Shown piece by piece: positions 11,337 to 23,020 of a stretch of 64,000 nt of DNA. Where the stretch lies: positions 34,980,741-35,044,740 of the forward strand of contig NC_062213.1 in assembly GCF_902686445.1 (NCBI RefSeq), given 5' to 3'. The notes under the pieces are model-generated. The model was given only the letters and a program-made list of their open reading frames with translations. It had not been told where the DNA came from and ran no database searches. A program made the position numbers and the translations under genes. This stretch comes from Sciurus carolinensis (taxonomy: Eukaryota; Chordata; Mammalia; Rodentia; Sciuridae). How positions within the stretch are numbered: the stretch's first letter is position 1; each line of letters begins with the position of its first letter.

Positions 11337-12746
11337 CACATTGGAAAAGTTTTAAAATCATTACTATTATTTTTGATTGAGAAATCATAATTGTACACAT
11401 TTACAGGGTAAAATGTGATGATTTGATATATGTGTACAGTATGGTATGATTCAATTAAACTAATGAACATAACCTATCACCTCACTTACCTGTCATTTTT
11501 TATGGTGAGATTGAAATATACTCAGCTATTTTGAAATATGTTATTATTGACTATAGTAATTTCAATGTGCAGTAGATTTCAAAACCTATTTATCCTATCT
11601 GAAATTCTGTACCCTTTGATCAATAGCTTCCCATTCCCTCCCTCTCAACAACCCTCCATCCAGCCTCTGATAACAACCATTATACTCCCTATTTTTATGA
11701 AATGAACGTTATTAGTTTCCACATGTATATAAGATCATGCAGCAAAGAACACACAATGGCAAAAGAACAGACTCCTCAACAAATGGTGTTGGAAAAACTA
11801 GAAAGAGATCTTTTCCTTCTACCATACAAAAATGAACTCATAATAGATAAAGACTTAGATTTAAAAAAAAAAATCTTAAATACAAGATCTGAAACTATAA
11901 AACCACTAGAAGAAAACATAGCAGTAAAACTCCATGACATTGTTGTGGGCAATGATATTTTTGGACACGACCTCAAAGCACAGGTAACAGAAGCAAAAAC
12001 AGACAAATTGAATTATATCAGACTAAAAAAACCTTCTGTACATGAAAGGAAACAATAAACAAAGTGAAAACACACCCACAGAATAAGAGAAAATATTTGT
12101 AAACCACACATTTGATTAGGGGGTTAATATCCAAAATATACAAAGAACTTGAACAACTCAATAGCAAAATAACCCTACTTAAAAATGGGCAAAAGATCTC
12201 AGCAGACATTTCTCTAAAGAAGATAAACAGCCAGTAGGTACATGAAAAAATACTCAGCATCACTAATCATTAGGGAAATGTAAATTGAAACCACAAGATA
12301 TCACCTCACACCTCTTAGAATGACTTTTATCAAAAAGATGAAAGATAAGTGCTATAGAGGATGTGGAGAAAAGAGAACTAAAACATGGTTGATTATAATG
12401 TAAATTATGGAAAAGGATATAGAAGTTCCTAACAAACCTGAAAATAGAACTACCCTATGAATCAGTAATTTCACTTTTGTGTATATATATTTCAATATGT
12501 CAAAGGGATTTCTACACTCCTGTGTTCATTCCAACATTATGCACAATAGCTAATAGATGGAAACAACCTAAGTGCCCATCGATGCCTGAAAGGATGAAGA
12601 AAATGCAGTGTATATATATTATGAAATACTATTTAGCCATATAAAGCAGAGATATCATTTTCAACAACATGAATGAATCTGGAGGACATTATGTTAAATT
12701 AAACAAGGTGGGCACAGAAAGACAAATATCACATTGGCATAGTTTT
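11337..12746 (-). mobile_element. L1 insertion with 5' inversion (twin priming)
   Basis: Left part (about 11354-11742) is an L1 3' UTR on the minus strand: 'tttgatatatgtgtacagtatgg', 'aacctatcacctcac', 'aaattctgtaccctttgatcaatagc', ending at 'aagatcatgcag'. Right part (about 11743-12729) is the end of L1 ORF2 on the plus strand: 'acacaatggcaaaag', 'caacaaatggtgttgg', 'tttctctaaagaagataaacagcc', 'acaatagctaatagatgg', ending 'gcacagaaagacaaatat'. In the L1 consensus these two ends are neighbours. A 17-bp repeat, CACATTGGNANAGTTTT (15 of 17 identical), flanks the whole at 11337-11353 and 12730-12746. Open frames here are not genes. Confidence 0.85.
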
Positions 12747-13880
12747 TCAGATAAAAAGAATTTTTGATCCTGGCACCAACTCAGATTTTAAAATACAAAT
12801 GTATTTTATTAATTTGTTCTATTTTTTATGTGGCATATAAATATATAATTATGAACACCTTATCCTGATCACTCCTCTATCTAGAGCTGGAAACATCTTA
12901 TGTAGCAAGCATTCCTTTTACCTTTTTCAAGTTCCCATATCCTGGCTGTCCCATGTATCCCATGTTTAGATTCCTTCTCAGACTGCTTCTCTGTCTCTCC
13001 TAGATATTTTTGCCAGGTTTATTTTCCTAAAATAGATTTTTAAAAAATCAAGTATCTTTCTAAAGAAAACAGCAAACAAACTCTCAGTTAGTTAATGGGA
13101 CAAAATCTAATCTACCAACCTTGGAATTTAGGGCTTCCCACCAAAGATCTTCCGAAGGGATCTTTGATTTCTGTTTTTCAAATACATATGGTTTTTTTTT
13201 TGTTTTTTGTTTTTTGTTTTTTAACTAAGTCTTATATTCTACTCATTGTTCAATCCCCCACTGCCTCTTCACTTCTCAATTCTCATTTCCTTTTATTTGT
13301 ATCTATTGGTAGATGTAGAATTCATCTTACCCAAAGCCTCCTCTTATCTGCTGTGTAAGAAGTTAACCTATTCCTATCCTGACCATTCCCGTCTAGAGCT
13401 GGAAACTATTTTATTCCTCAGACTTTTGTCTTCTGAACCTGAGAGTCATAATGGGACTACTAGTTTACTCTGAACATTACCATTACCAGGTAATTTTGGC
13501 AAGACCCTCTCTACCTCCTTTCACCAACTAGAACACAGGCTCATCAAGATCCCTCTTTAAAATAAACTTTAGACTCCAAGTCAGGGTCCTCAGGAAGGAG
13601 GCCCCACTCTAACATTTCTAATTCCATCCAATCCAAGTATCTTTCCTCCCCATTAGGCTTAGGTATTCAAGGTCCCAGCCACCTTGCTAATACAAAGCCT
13701 GTTGAAGACATGAGGTGTACCACTCAGAGAGAGCTCCCCTTTATTTTTGCTTAGAGATATATTGCCCATTCTTCAAGATACAGTTTAATGTTTTCCTACT
13801 CCAAAATCCCATTCTCCAACTCACTCTTTGGGTGCTTATTATACTTGCTGAAAGAATTGAAAGTCTGACACTGGCATATT
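12747..13880 (+). repeat. old L2/CR1-type LINE fragments with a T-rich tract
   Basis: Pyrimidine-rich text such as 'gccaggtttattttcctaaaatagatttttaaaaaatcaag' and 'gagatatattgcccattcttcaagatacagtttaatg' resembles old L2-like repeats. A (GTTTTTT)n-like run is at about 13192-13222. Two diverged copies of a short motif (TATCCTGA ... TCTAGAGCTGGAAAC) occur at 12861-12894 and 13374-13405. The frames at 13095-13473 cross this repeat and are not considered genes. Confidence 0.5.
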
Positions 13881-14019
13881 GACTAGGTTAAATACACATA
13901 AACAGAAAGTGTGAAAAGATCACTCTGACCTTCATGTTGCTTCTTAAAAGATAAAATTCCTTGTGAAAGATGTTCTTCCTACACATCTTATCATCAAAGA
14001 TGGAAAATTAATTTCTGCT

Positions 14020-14098
14020 TTTGTTTTTTGCTGTGTTGAAGATTGAACCCAGGGTTCATGCTAGGCAAGCACTCTACCACCAAGCTACACTCAGCCCA
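14020..14098 (-). mobile_element. ID SINE (antisense)
   Basis: 'gaagattgaacccagggttcatgctaggcaagcactctaccaccaagctacactcagccc' is the complement of an ID head, with T-rich sequence on its left corresponding to the A tail. Confidence 0.88.
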
Positions 14099-14389
14099 AG
14101 GAAGGAAAATTGAAATGAAGAGAAATCATTAAAATAACTTATAATTCAAGCCACCCCACAATGTAGTTGCTTCTTTACATTCTACTGTTTTTTTTAAATC
14201 TGAGTCAGTACATTAGAAACTGATTTTAAGTGTTTCTCTGTCTTCTTTTCCTCATAACAGTCCTCATGACATGTAAAACTTGTATTAAATTTTCCTTATT
14301 CAATTGCTTAGCGTGCACATCTTGACTTGAAAGTTTCTGAGGTATCCAAATTTCAAAATACCTCCCCACAAATTCTTCATCCTCTGTTC

Positions 14390-15500
14390 TGTATTTTCAC
14401 TTAGTAGATGATGGCACCATTCATTCACTCAATCACCCAGGATGGAAAACTGGGAATCACCTTTATCATCTCCTCTGTCTTATCCTCCTCTCCAATACCC
14501 ATCAAGTCCCAGGTTGGACTTTCTAAATGGCTATGTCAAATTGATTCCTTTATACTTAGTTCAGGGCCTAACAACCTCTGACTGTTATTATAAATAAAGA
14601 AAACATGATATATGTACACAACGGAATATTACTCAGCCGTAAAGAAGAACGGCTTTATGACATTTGCCAGTAAATGGATGAGTCTGGAAACTATCATGCT
14701 AAGTGAGATAAGCTAATTGTGATATGTGGAGGCTAACACACAACAAAGGGGAGGTAGGGGAAGAATAGATGTTTAGTGGATTAGACAAATGAAAATGAAG
14801 GGAAGGGATAGGGGATAGGAATGGAAAAGAGAGTGGAATGAATCTGACATAACCTTTCCATGTACATATATGAATATACCACAGTGAATCTCCACAGTAT
14901 GTATATCCAAAAGAGTAGGATCCTAAATTAGAATAAGATACACTCCATGTTGTATAAATATGTAAATATTGAACCTACTGTCTTGTAAAACTAAAAATGA
15001 TTTTAAAAAGTTCCTAATTTGTTTTATCTTTCATCTAAATACTTTCCAATCCATCCTTTATGAAGTTAGGATGATCTGTTTAAAAAGTACTTCAGTCCAT
15101 GCTTCAGCTTTGCTTAAAGACCTTGTGGGAACTTCCTTCTCTTTGACCTAAAGACATCCTACTATTCTTTTTAATGTCTTGCTCTCACTTCAAACTCCAG
15201 GAAAACAAGATTATGTGAGTTGCCCTGCAAATTCCAGGTTACCTCTTAACTTTCATGTTTGTAAAGGTAGGGCGCCTGAAAGGTTCTCCTCATTCTTTTC
15301 ATCTTTACCTGACATTTTCTACTTAAATGTTCAGGTATTTTCCAGGGAAACAATTCCCAAGGAGTAGAGGCTCCTTTCCTGAGATTCTACCCCATCCAAA
15401 GTCGGTCTATTCCATGCAGTATTCAAAATTAGTTTTTAATTATGTTCATTCATTCACTGAGTCCTCAAGTGTTTACTAAATAGCTTGTCTGGGTCAGACA
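14390..15500 (+). repeat. L2-type LINE remnant split by a later L1
   Basis: 'aaactgggaatcacctttatcatctcctctgtc' and 'ccaggttggactttctaaatggc' precede the L1 at 14586-15005. 'actttccaatccatcctttatgaagttaggatgatctg' and 'cagtccatgcttcagctttgcttaaagacc' follow it, in the order expected for one old L2-like element. The L1 therefore seems to have landed in an existing fossil. The 3' L2-like trace 'ttcattcattcactgagtcctcaagtgtttactaaatagc' may end it or be a separate piece. Confidence 0.55.
14586..15005 (+). mobile_element. 5'-truncated L1, 3' end only
   Basis: 'atgatatatgtacacaacggaatattactcagccg', 'ggatgagtctggaaactatcatgctaagtgagataagc' are the last codons of L1 ORF2. A purine-rich 3' UTR ('gggaagggataggggataggaatgg') and the end 'ccatgttgtataaatatgtaaat ... 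aaaactaaaaatgattttaaaaag' follow. No protein is encoded. Confidence 0.85.
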
Positions 15501-16219
15501 CTTTTTTGTGCCATGTGCATGATGTTCAGTAAATGATCTCTGCTAATGAATGAATGAATGAATATATCCTATCGAACTTCAAGAGGAACATTACTATGTT
15601 CTATTTATTTGAATTTATTTATTTTTACCTTCATAACACCACACTATGCTTAACATCATATTTTATATGTAATAGCTCAAAAACATTTTAATTGATTAAT
15701 TTTATATTTGGTTTTGATTTAAAGATGTTTTTAAAAAATCAATGATCATAAATCACAAAGTTTTATACACATGAGCATACAATGTAAATAATGTCCAATA
15801 ATATTAGTAAATTCTGAAATCTTAATAATTTTGATAAACTAATTACAGAAAGCTGCCCTGAAAGAAGAACTTAGGGGACACAATGCTTGAAGATTACAGG
15901 AAGCCATGTGCAATAAAGATTCAAGTCCAAAAGTAGCATGTAGGAGTGTTTTGGCAATTTTAAGAAAGACAAACAAACCTCTCATAATACTGATACTTGC
16001 TGAGGAAAAGTAGTCAAAACAGGCTGGAAATAAAGCTGTCACTGTGAAAGAGGTCATTTAAAGGCTCTAGGTGCTATACCCATGCTGCCTAATGGCTAAA
16101 GGGTCTTGCTTTGAGAGGTTCTGGATTCTTCCATATTTTATTCTACCATATTCCTAAGGAAAACCCACTATGGACAATAAAAATTTTCCAAATGACATTA
16201 AGGGAAAAGGCTTTTGCAA
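15501..16219. other. unassigned intron with a short (ATGA)n run
   Basis: A (TGAA)n run lies at 15546-15562. No gene or other repeat is recognised in the remainder. Confidence 0.4.
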
Positions 16220-16950
16220 AAATCTCAAATCAGAGAAGGAATTAGTATCAGAAACTCTTGAAAACCAAAAAGATAAAGATGGCAACCCCAATAAAAAATG
16301 AGCAAGGTTAAGGAATAGACAATTTACATGAGCACAAAGTAAAAGACCGGTATGAAAATATTTTCTTACTCATCAGGTATTAGAGAAATGCAAATTAAAT
16401 ACAATAATGAGATATCACTCATGCTAATCATCACTCATGCTGATATACTAATATTACCTTGTTAGAAATGAGGAAGTAATGCCAATTGTTGGCAGGAATA
16501 TTAGATTATAGGGATACTGATGCATTTGTGGTAGGATAGTAGATAAGAGCAGGAAACCTGGTAAAGAAGTGGGCAGAACTTGGCCAAATAAATTAAACCC
16601 ACAATGAATGCTCAACCTGATCAATTTATTTCTGAACATACATAGATATATGTTAAAGAAATTCTCACCCATCTTGTAGGGAGAGGTAAGTTAGGATATT
16701 CATCTCAGTATTATTCATGGTGTAGGAGTTGAAGTTTATTTGGATTTCTAGCAATGGAGAAACAGAGGAAAAACGTGATAAGTACCATGTAGTACTATGC
16801 AATAATTACAAATATAGGGCTAAATATCCACAGGGGTGATATGAAAACCACAGTGCTCAACCAGAAAGGTAAAAAGACAGTCTAAATTTAAAATGCATTC
16901 ACAAATACACACATACATATAAAAGAATAAAGCACCCTTAATGAGAGCAC
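16220..16950 (+). mobile_element. old, degraded L1 fragment
   Basis: 'atgagcaaggttaaggaatagacaatttacatgagcac ... ctcatcaggtattagagaaatgcaaattaaatacaataatgagatatcac' matches the L1 ORF2 C-terminal coding region in order. 'gtattattcatggtgtaggagttg' and 'gtactatgcaataattac' continue it. Many indels; no open frame is retained. Confidence 0.7.
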
Positions 16951-17038
16951 ATACATGTATTGAAGCTACATATTAAACATGAAAGACTAATCCTTATAAC
17001 AGGTGGAGCAAGAATGGAGGTAAATAAATGATTGAATA

Positions 17039-17090
17039 AAGAAAGAGAGGAGACAGAGAAGAAAAGGAGGAGGAGGAGAAGGGGAAACTC
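17039..17090. repeat. polypurine (GA-rich) tract
   Basis: About 50 bases almost entirely A and G, with GGA triplet runs (GAGGAGGAGGAGAAGGGG). Such tracts can form triplex DNA; no function is shown here. Confidence 0.8.
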
Positions 17091-17179
17091 TCAGTATAGA
17101 CCTCTATCGTATCCCTTCCACTCTGCTCTCCAAAGGCTTCCTTTCAACCTAACAGAAAACCTCTCTACTGTGTGATTAT

Positions 17180-17315
17180 ATAACAAATATCTCTTCAGCA
17201 AGGTTATAAGCCATACTGGTGGGTACCATGTATTTGTCTTGTTTACTGCTATATCCTCTACTCCTAGTACAGTGCTTACCTGCTGCAAGTACTTGTTGAA
17301 GGAATAAATGAACAC
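17180..17315 (+). repeat. L2 3'-end fragment
   Basis: 'tttgtcttgtttactgctatatcctctactcctagtacagtgcttacctgctgcaagtacttgttgaaggaataaatgaac' matches the L2 3' end (tcttgttcactgctgtatccccagcgcctagaacagtgcctggcacatag...tgttgaatgaatgaa). Confidence 0.8.
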
Positions 17316-17835
17316 AAATTTTATACTGGACTTACTCATACTGTAAGAAAACACCAAAAGTTAAACTTAAGACCTCGGAAAAATTCCACATGCATCTTCA
17401 CTATTAAAATGCAGGTTTCATCTCAGGAAAGATAAGTTCTTACATTTCATTTTAGCAAAAATAGAGCAGCAATTTTGTTTCCAAAGACACTCAGGTGTGA
17501 CTCTACCTGAACCACTTTTATATTATCTAATACATTTAAGATGGAGAAAATATTTTTTATTTTCAGTTTTTTATTACAAAGATAAAGAGATAGTACTGCT
17601 CATGTGATAATAAATGTTCTTATAACCTTTAAAGTATTCATATTATAAATTTCCTATCAAAATAATATTTTTATGCTTTCCTATATAATGGAATTTCTTA
17701 GTCACAAAAGCTATCAGTAAGTTTTCTTTCAGAACTTGTAATGAATGCTACATAATTCAGAATAGCTCTCTATTTACCAGTTTCACAAAGTATGCATTTT
17801 CAAAGAACAATCATAAGAGGCATAAGGACATTTCA

Positions 17836-18280
17836 GTCAAAAGCAGACTGCAAATATGGTAGTCCCATAAAAGTATAGTGGAGCTGAAAAATTCTTATCA
17901 TCTAGCGATACTGTTGCCATGGTAATGCTGCAGCCCAAAGCAGTCATATGAAAGTATAAAATATACAATTATGTATAGTACAAAATATTTGATAATGATA
18001 ATAAATCACTGCTACTGGTTTATATATTTACTGTATAATCTTATTTTTGTTATTTTAGAGTGTAATCTACTTATGAAAAAAAGTTTGCTGAAAAACAGGA
18101 TGCTGTGTTATAGTGACAGCAACCTTATACATCTTGTGTTCTCTGAGTCTCTTGGTTACATCAAGTGCTCATTGAGTGATTGGTCAAGATCATCTAGGTT
18201 TCTAAGTACATTCTATGATGTTTGTACAAAAACTTGCCTAACATATTTTCAAAATATATTCCCATTGTTAAGCTATGCAT
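17836..18280 (+). mobile_element. Tigger-like (Tc1/mariner-pogo) DNA transposon fossil, internally deleted
   Basis: The left portion reads 'gtagtcccataaaagtatagtggagctgaaaaattcttatcatctagcgat', 'aagtataaaatatacaattatgtatagtac', 'gataatgataataaatcactgc', 'ttattttagagtgtaatctacttatgaaaaaaag'. The right portion reads 'atctaggtttctaagtacattctatgatgtttgtac' and 'cccattgttaagctatgca'. As I recall it, this is the order of an old human-shared DNA transposon whose middle is missing here. The exact subfamily name is uncertain. A 103-codon frame at 17971-18282 does not resemble transposase and is accidental. Confidence 0.65.
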
Positions 18281-18369
18281 AGATGCATTTCATTGAGCAC
18301 TAAATAATGTATGATTAGAGAGAGATTATATAGCACTGAACAAATGACCCTGTCTTTTCAATACAGATA

Positions 18370-18510
18370 TTGTTGATTCTTGCTTTTCATGTGCTTTTCC
18401 TACCAGAATTTGTAATACCTGCAATGAAAGAACCCTTCCTTGCTAATGAATTAACTTGTACAAAAAAGGAAAAAAAAAAAAAAAGAAAGAAAGAAAAGAA
18501 AAAGAAAAAA
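18370..18510. repeat. A-rich/(AAAG)n tract
   Basis: The tract at about 18469-18510 is A-rich with AAAG units. It produces Lys-rich and Phe/Ser-rich accidental frames on the two strands. Confidence 0.75.
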
Positions 18511-18620
18511 ATCTTGAATTGTAGCAACTCCCTAGCTCATCTTTTACAACAAAACTAAATTTTTTTGGCTCATACATATTATAGTGAAAATTCTCATTAG
18601 ACTTAACTATGCAGGGAATA

Positions 18621-18709
18621 TTTTTTTTTTTTTTGGTGCTGGGGACTGAACCCAGGGCCTTGTGCATGCAAGGCAGGCACTCTACCAACTGAGCTATATC
18701 CCCAGCCCA
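18621..18709 (-). mobile_element. ID SINE (antisense), well preserved
   Basis: A 14-T tail followed by 'ggtgctggggactgaacccagggccttgtgcatgcaaggcaggcactctaccaactgagctatatccccagccc', the complement of a nearly consensus ID element. Good preservation suggests a fairly recent insertion. Confidence 0.93.
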
Positions 18710-20994
18710 GGAACAAATATTTTTAAAAGATAATTGCTCTTCTAGGAAAATAAATTTCCAGACACAGAACGATTTACTTAAATAGAGTTTTGCTATAGGG
18801 TCACTGTTGATTAATTCTAAACTGATGAACCTTCTTTGCATTATTTGATTTCTTATTGTTAACAAATTAGAAGTAGCCAAATAGGGCTAAAGAAAGACTG
18901 GTTAAAACAAGCAAATTTGCTTTTAGATTAATAGTTTCTTTGAAGATGCTAACACTTCTAATATGTCTAATATTTCTTTTGGTTTCTTTAATGGCGCTAT
19001 TTTCAATACACTTCCTTCTAAACCTCTTTGTCTTTTGGTTTTAAACTTAATTGATTCCTGGAAAAGCACAGAACTCATTCTATTAGATGTATGCTTAGTA
19101 TCTCACTTTACCAAATCTAATCTAGAAAATCAGGGTCCTGAGACTCTTACATGGGAAATAGATGAATTAGAAGATTATTTTCACAAAAAAGTCTATTAGG
19201 TAGAGCATGCTGATTCAAAAAAAAAATGGGAGTTTACAAATAGCTGAATTTTGTGAAGAGTCGATTCATTTCAGAGACAGACACCATGGCAAATCTATAC
19301 AAAACTTAAACTTGAAATGTTAGACTTGAGTTCACTGTGCTGAGAAAACCATCAAAATTCCCCTAGGAATAGACACTATGTTTCACTTTACAGATTAAAT
19401 TAAAAACTTCAATAGGAAATAATAAAAACTGGATCCTGCCAAAAGAGAGAATCTAGAAAAGCAGAACAATTCAGGTAATCCATTTATCTTCTCTTATGAA
19501 ATGACAGTGAACCTTTGTTTGATCTTATCTTTTACAACCTCTCCATAATCTTTCCACCTCTGAAGAGGAAGACATTAAAACAAAGAAAAGAGAAGAATCA
19601 AATATAACATTCCTCAAATGTTTGAGAAAGCAAAATATTGGCAGAATAGGCTTTTTAAATTATTGTGACTCATTATCAACAATTCAAAGCCTGTCAGTAG
19701 CAATCTATCTTTCTTACTTGAAATTAGGTGTGAAATGATAGGGCTATTAAGTGGTTACTCTAAAAGTTAATGTGCTCTTAGTCATCTAAAATAGATACAC
19801 ATTCTCAGATATGCAAGGAATGAGGACACAGCCCAGAATCAATGCAATAACTGCACATCCAGAGCCTCACTCACTTCAGTACTGAACTTCAGGAGAAATA
19901 CAGGCAAATTTGAAAACATTTGGAGATGCGTCAAAGTATTTGGAGTCTTGAATAGTAAAGACAAAAAGGATGAAGACTAAAAACAAAAATTAGGACATCA
20001 GAACGTTCTTTTAAAATACAAAGAACTAAAAAATAAACAAATAAAACATGAAGAACTACCATATAAAAGCTATAGGAGTCCAAACACTAGAACTAATCCA
20101 ATATTTGGTGGTCACAAAAAGTAAGTCCAAATCATATTTAAAACTCTCGGAAAGATGGAATGAGCATCCTTATCTTCAGACAGTAAATTCTCTAGAGGGG
20201 TTTAGTAGAAGCCAACAATGCTTGAAGATGATGGAGATTTCAAGCAACGAATGCATAGTTGGATTAGAGGGTCCCTTCCAATTCTGGTATTCCTTGATCT
20301 TTGAAGCAAAGTGATTAATGTGTTTTTTGTTTGTTTTCAAAAATATATTTCATAATTTATTAATGAAAACATGTATGATTAAAATTTTGCACCTATCTAT
20401 TAAAATTTATAATTCTGTAGCCATTATTCAGCATTTTGTGAGAATTGAGTATAACATAAATATGTGTGCATATATATGGAATATATACACATTTAAAATA
20501 TAAGTGTATTTAGAATGCATATGTATATAGAATTTGTATAATTCTATTTTTATCTATCTATCTTTGAATGTCTTGCTTTCTATGTTGCCATTTAACCAGA
20601 ATTTTCCAGAGTTTATAGTAGAATATTTGGCGATTTAACTCTTTTGGGTCTCTAGAAATAACAGGCTTAGTTCCACACTAGAGGTACAAGAAAGAACTTG
20701 AGTGCCTAGTTCTGTGCCATCCCCAGGTCAGAAAAAAGAACCAATGTACTCTTTTTCAACTCTTTCTCATTTCTTCTTATGTGAACTCTTTTGAGACTTC
20801 TTTTTTCTTTGATGTCTATAGAAACAGCTATCCTGTAGGATAACTTGTGTAAAAGTCTCTGTTTATTCTTTTTAAAATAATTACTAAAAAGTCAATACAT
20901 ACTTTTTTGCATTTAACAAACAACAACAAAATCAATCTTTAATGCACACCAACCTCTAGGCTCTGCTTCAGAACTAGTAACAACGAACATTTAT
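18710..20994. other. no recognisable feature
   Basis: About 2.3 kb of AT-rich sequence. Open frames at 18963-19199 and 20048-20503 have no recognisable family and no coding-like composition, and I see no repeat I can name. Confidence 0.4.
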
Positions 20995-21150
20995 ACAGTT
21001 TAACAGCTTACAGATCACATTCATGTATTCATTCTTGTATAGCACCACATGAGACAGGCAGAGTCATACCAAATAATTTACATGTGATCCCTAACAGGAC
21101 AAAAACTTATTCTAGAAAAGGACTCAAGGCTGTAAGATACAAATGACTAT
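20995..21150 (-). repeat. MIR-like fragment (antisense)
   Basis: 'acagtttaacagcttacagatcacattcatgtattcattcttgtatagcaccacatgagacaggcag ... ggactcaaggctgtaagat' resembles the reversed MIR tail and core. Diverged. Confidence 0.5.
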
Positions 21151-21299
21151 AATACAAAGAAGCATGTTTTAACTACCTTAAGAGAGACAGAAAGTGCTAT
21201 GGCAGCTCAGCAGACAGCTCATTTCTGGCTGGGAAAAGGGATAAGGGAGATCTTAGGGGAGGTGAATTCGACTTTTTAGTTTTATTACATGGTTAGGAT

Positions 21300-21570
21300 T
21301 TGGAGAGGAGTTAAATGTGGAATTGCTGGATCTTACGATGGTTCTATTTTTGTTTTATTTATTTATTTATTTAGAAATCTCCAAACCACTTCCCTATTTC
21401 CCTAATGACTAATTTATAAATTTGCCTAATGTGCTCATTTACATCCCCATCAATGTGTATGAGAGTTCCCCTTTCTCCACATCCTGGCCAATATTTATTA
21501 TTATTTTTCTTTCCAATAATACCATTATAAGTAGGGTCAGATGATATTAGGGTGATTGATATGTCTTTTG
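21300..21570 (-). mobile_element. L1 ORF2 fragment (antisense)
   Basis: 'ggaattgctggatcttacgatggttctattttt', 'tttagaaatctccaaaccacttccctatttccctaatg', 'tttacatccccatcaatgtgtatgagagttccc', 'ctttctccacatcctggccaatatt' is the usual reverse complement of the L1 ORF2 3' coding region. A (ATTT)n run interrupts it near 21357-21373. Confidence 0.85.
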
Positions 21571-22014
21571 AAAGACAAAAAATAAAATTTAATTTGTAAA
21601 AGAGTAATTACAGTTAAGGAAGACTGAACAATTTATAGACGTAGACAAGCCAGGGAAAGAGCAATTGTAAAAAGCCAATATTTTTAACTTACAAGATTAA
21701 ACTCATTAGCAATTTTAGTGCATACAACTGCTGCTTCTTTCCTTTAAGAATATAATGAAATGCATAATTTTTAAGGAATGTATAATTTTAAGGTATGTTT
21801 ACTGTAGAAAACCTGGAAAAGAGTGAAAAATCTAGTAGAATAAATCCTCATACTCTCACTGCCTGAATGAAGGATACTATATTTGATATGTTTTACTACC
21901 AATAATCACAAAAAGGAAAATTTAATCACACCCTATAATTTTATATCCTTTTTTAAAACTTAACACATTGTGGGCCATTTCCCATGAATACACAGTAAAC
22001 TCTCATTTAGATAT

Positions 22015-22240
22015 CATATCTCTCACAGTGCCTACAGGAAGGTTAACTATTTCACATCCCTCATCTTGGCATACATTATATCTAACTTACATGATAAATA
22101 TTGTGTGACTCACTGTTAGGAAATTATAGATCTTATTTATATTCAGCTATCTGGGATCTTCTATAATGTCTGGCACATAATGGATACTAGATATGCTTAT
22201 TATTTACTCTGTGAATTGAAACACACATTCATTAAAATTA
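22015..22240 (+). repeat. L2-like 3'-end fragment
   Basis: 'ataatgtctggcacataatggatactagatatgcttattatttactctgtgaattgaa' matches the L2 tail 'gtgcctggcacatagtaggtgctcaataaatatttgttgaatgaa'. Confidence 0.55.
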
Positions 22241-22338
22241 AGTCACTCATTAAAAGAATGACACTGAAATGGATACTGGGAGCACAAGGAACTTTTAGCT
22301 CTGGATAGTGCTACATAAAAAGATTAGATGATCTTTAT

Positions 22339-22360
22339 ACACACACACACACACACACAG
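22339..22360. repeat. (AC)n microsatellite
   Basis: About ten uninterrupted AC units. Such runs are commonly length-variable. Confidence 0.95.
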
Positions 22361-22717
22361 ATACAGACCTTCTCTAAAACAGCAAAGTTTCACTTCTCAC
22401 AAAATCTTGCCTAACAGCTGTGGTCCCCAAACTAAACTCTCCTTGCAGCAACTTTCATTACCAACCAGAATAAGCACTGTCCTGCTGAACAGAGGGGTAG
22501 GCCACACCACATTCTATAAACATTACCATCTGCGATGATTCCTAGATCTCTTTTATCTGCAACCCAGTCAATACCTAAACTCTGGACTGGCATATCATCT
22601 GTCTCCTACTTTTCTCCACAGGTATTTCAAAAATCAACATTTCCAAGATGGAAGTGGCATTTCTCTCACTCATTTGTAATCCCTATTTCTAGTCTCCATT
22701 TTGATGAAGCCTTCTAC

Positions 22718-23020
22718 CATTCCTATGGACTGCATTGTCTCCCTTAAGTTAATATACTGAAGCCAAAACCCACAATGTGATAGTATTTGGAGATCGGCCT
22801 TTGGGAGGTAATTAGGTTTACATGACTAGGGTAGGCCCCCATTAGTGCCATCTCGGCCATATGAGAATACAGCAAGAAGGCAGTCATATGTGACACAGAA
22901 ACAGGCTCCTCACCCAGAACCAAATCTGCCAGCACCTTGACTTTTAACTTCCTAGCCTTAGAAGTATGAGTCATAGAATTCCTATTGTTTAAGACACCAG
23001 TTTGACATTCATTTTATGGA
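22718..23020 (+). mobile_element. ERVL-MaLR-type LTR
   Basis: 'tatggactgcattgtctccc', 'aatgtgatagtatttggagatcggcctttgggaggtaattagg', 'ccccattagtgccatctcggccatatgagaatacagcaagaagg', 'ccaaatctgccagcaccttgac', 'ttcctattgtttaagacacca' follow the order of MLT1/MST LTRs. Open frames overlapping it (22535-22747, 22744-22974) are not genes. Confidence 0.75.

Noticed and set aside
11702..12058. 118-codon open frame with ORF2-like text
   Set aside because: It spans the joint of the inverted L1; the start is in the antisense UTR part and the rest is ORF2 debris.
18621..18709. tRNA-like A and B boxes in ID elements
   Set aside because: The elements have A tails, target duplications and no cloverleaf; they are SINEs, not tRNA genes.
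18443..18880. 145-codon minus-strand open frame
   Set aside because: It runs through an ID SINE and an A-rich tract; the middle is translated SINE sequence.
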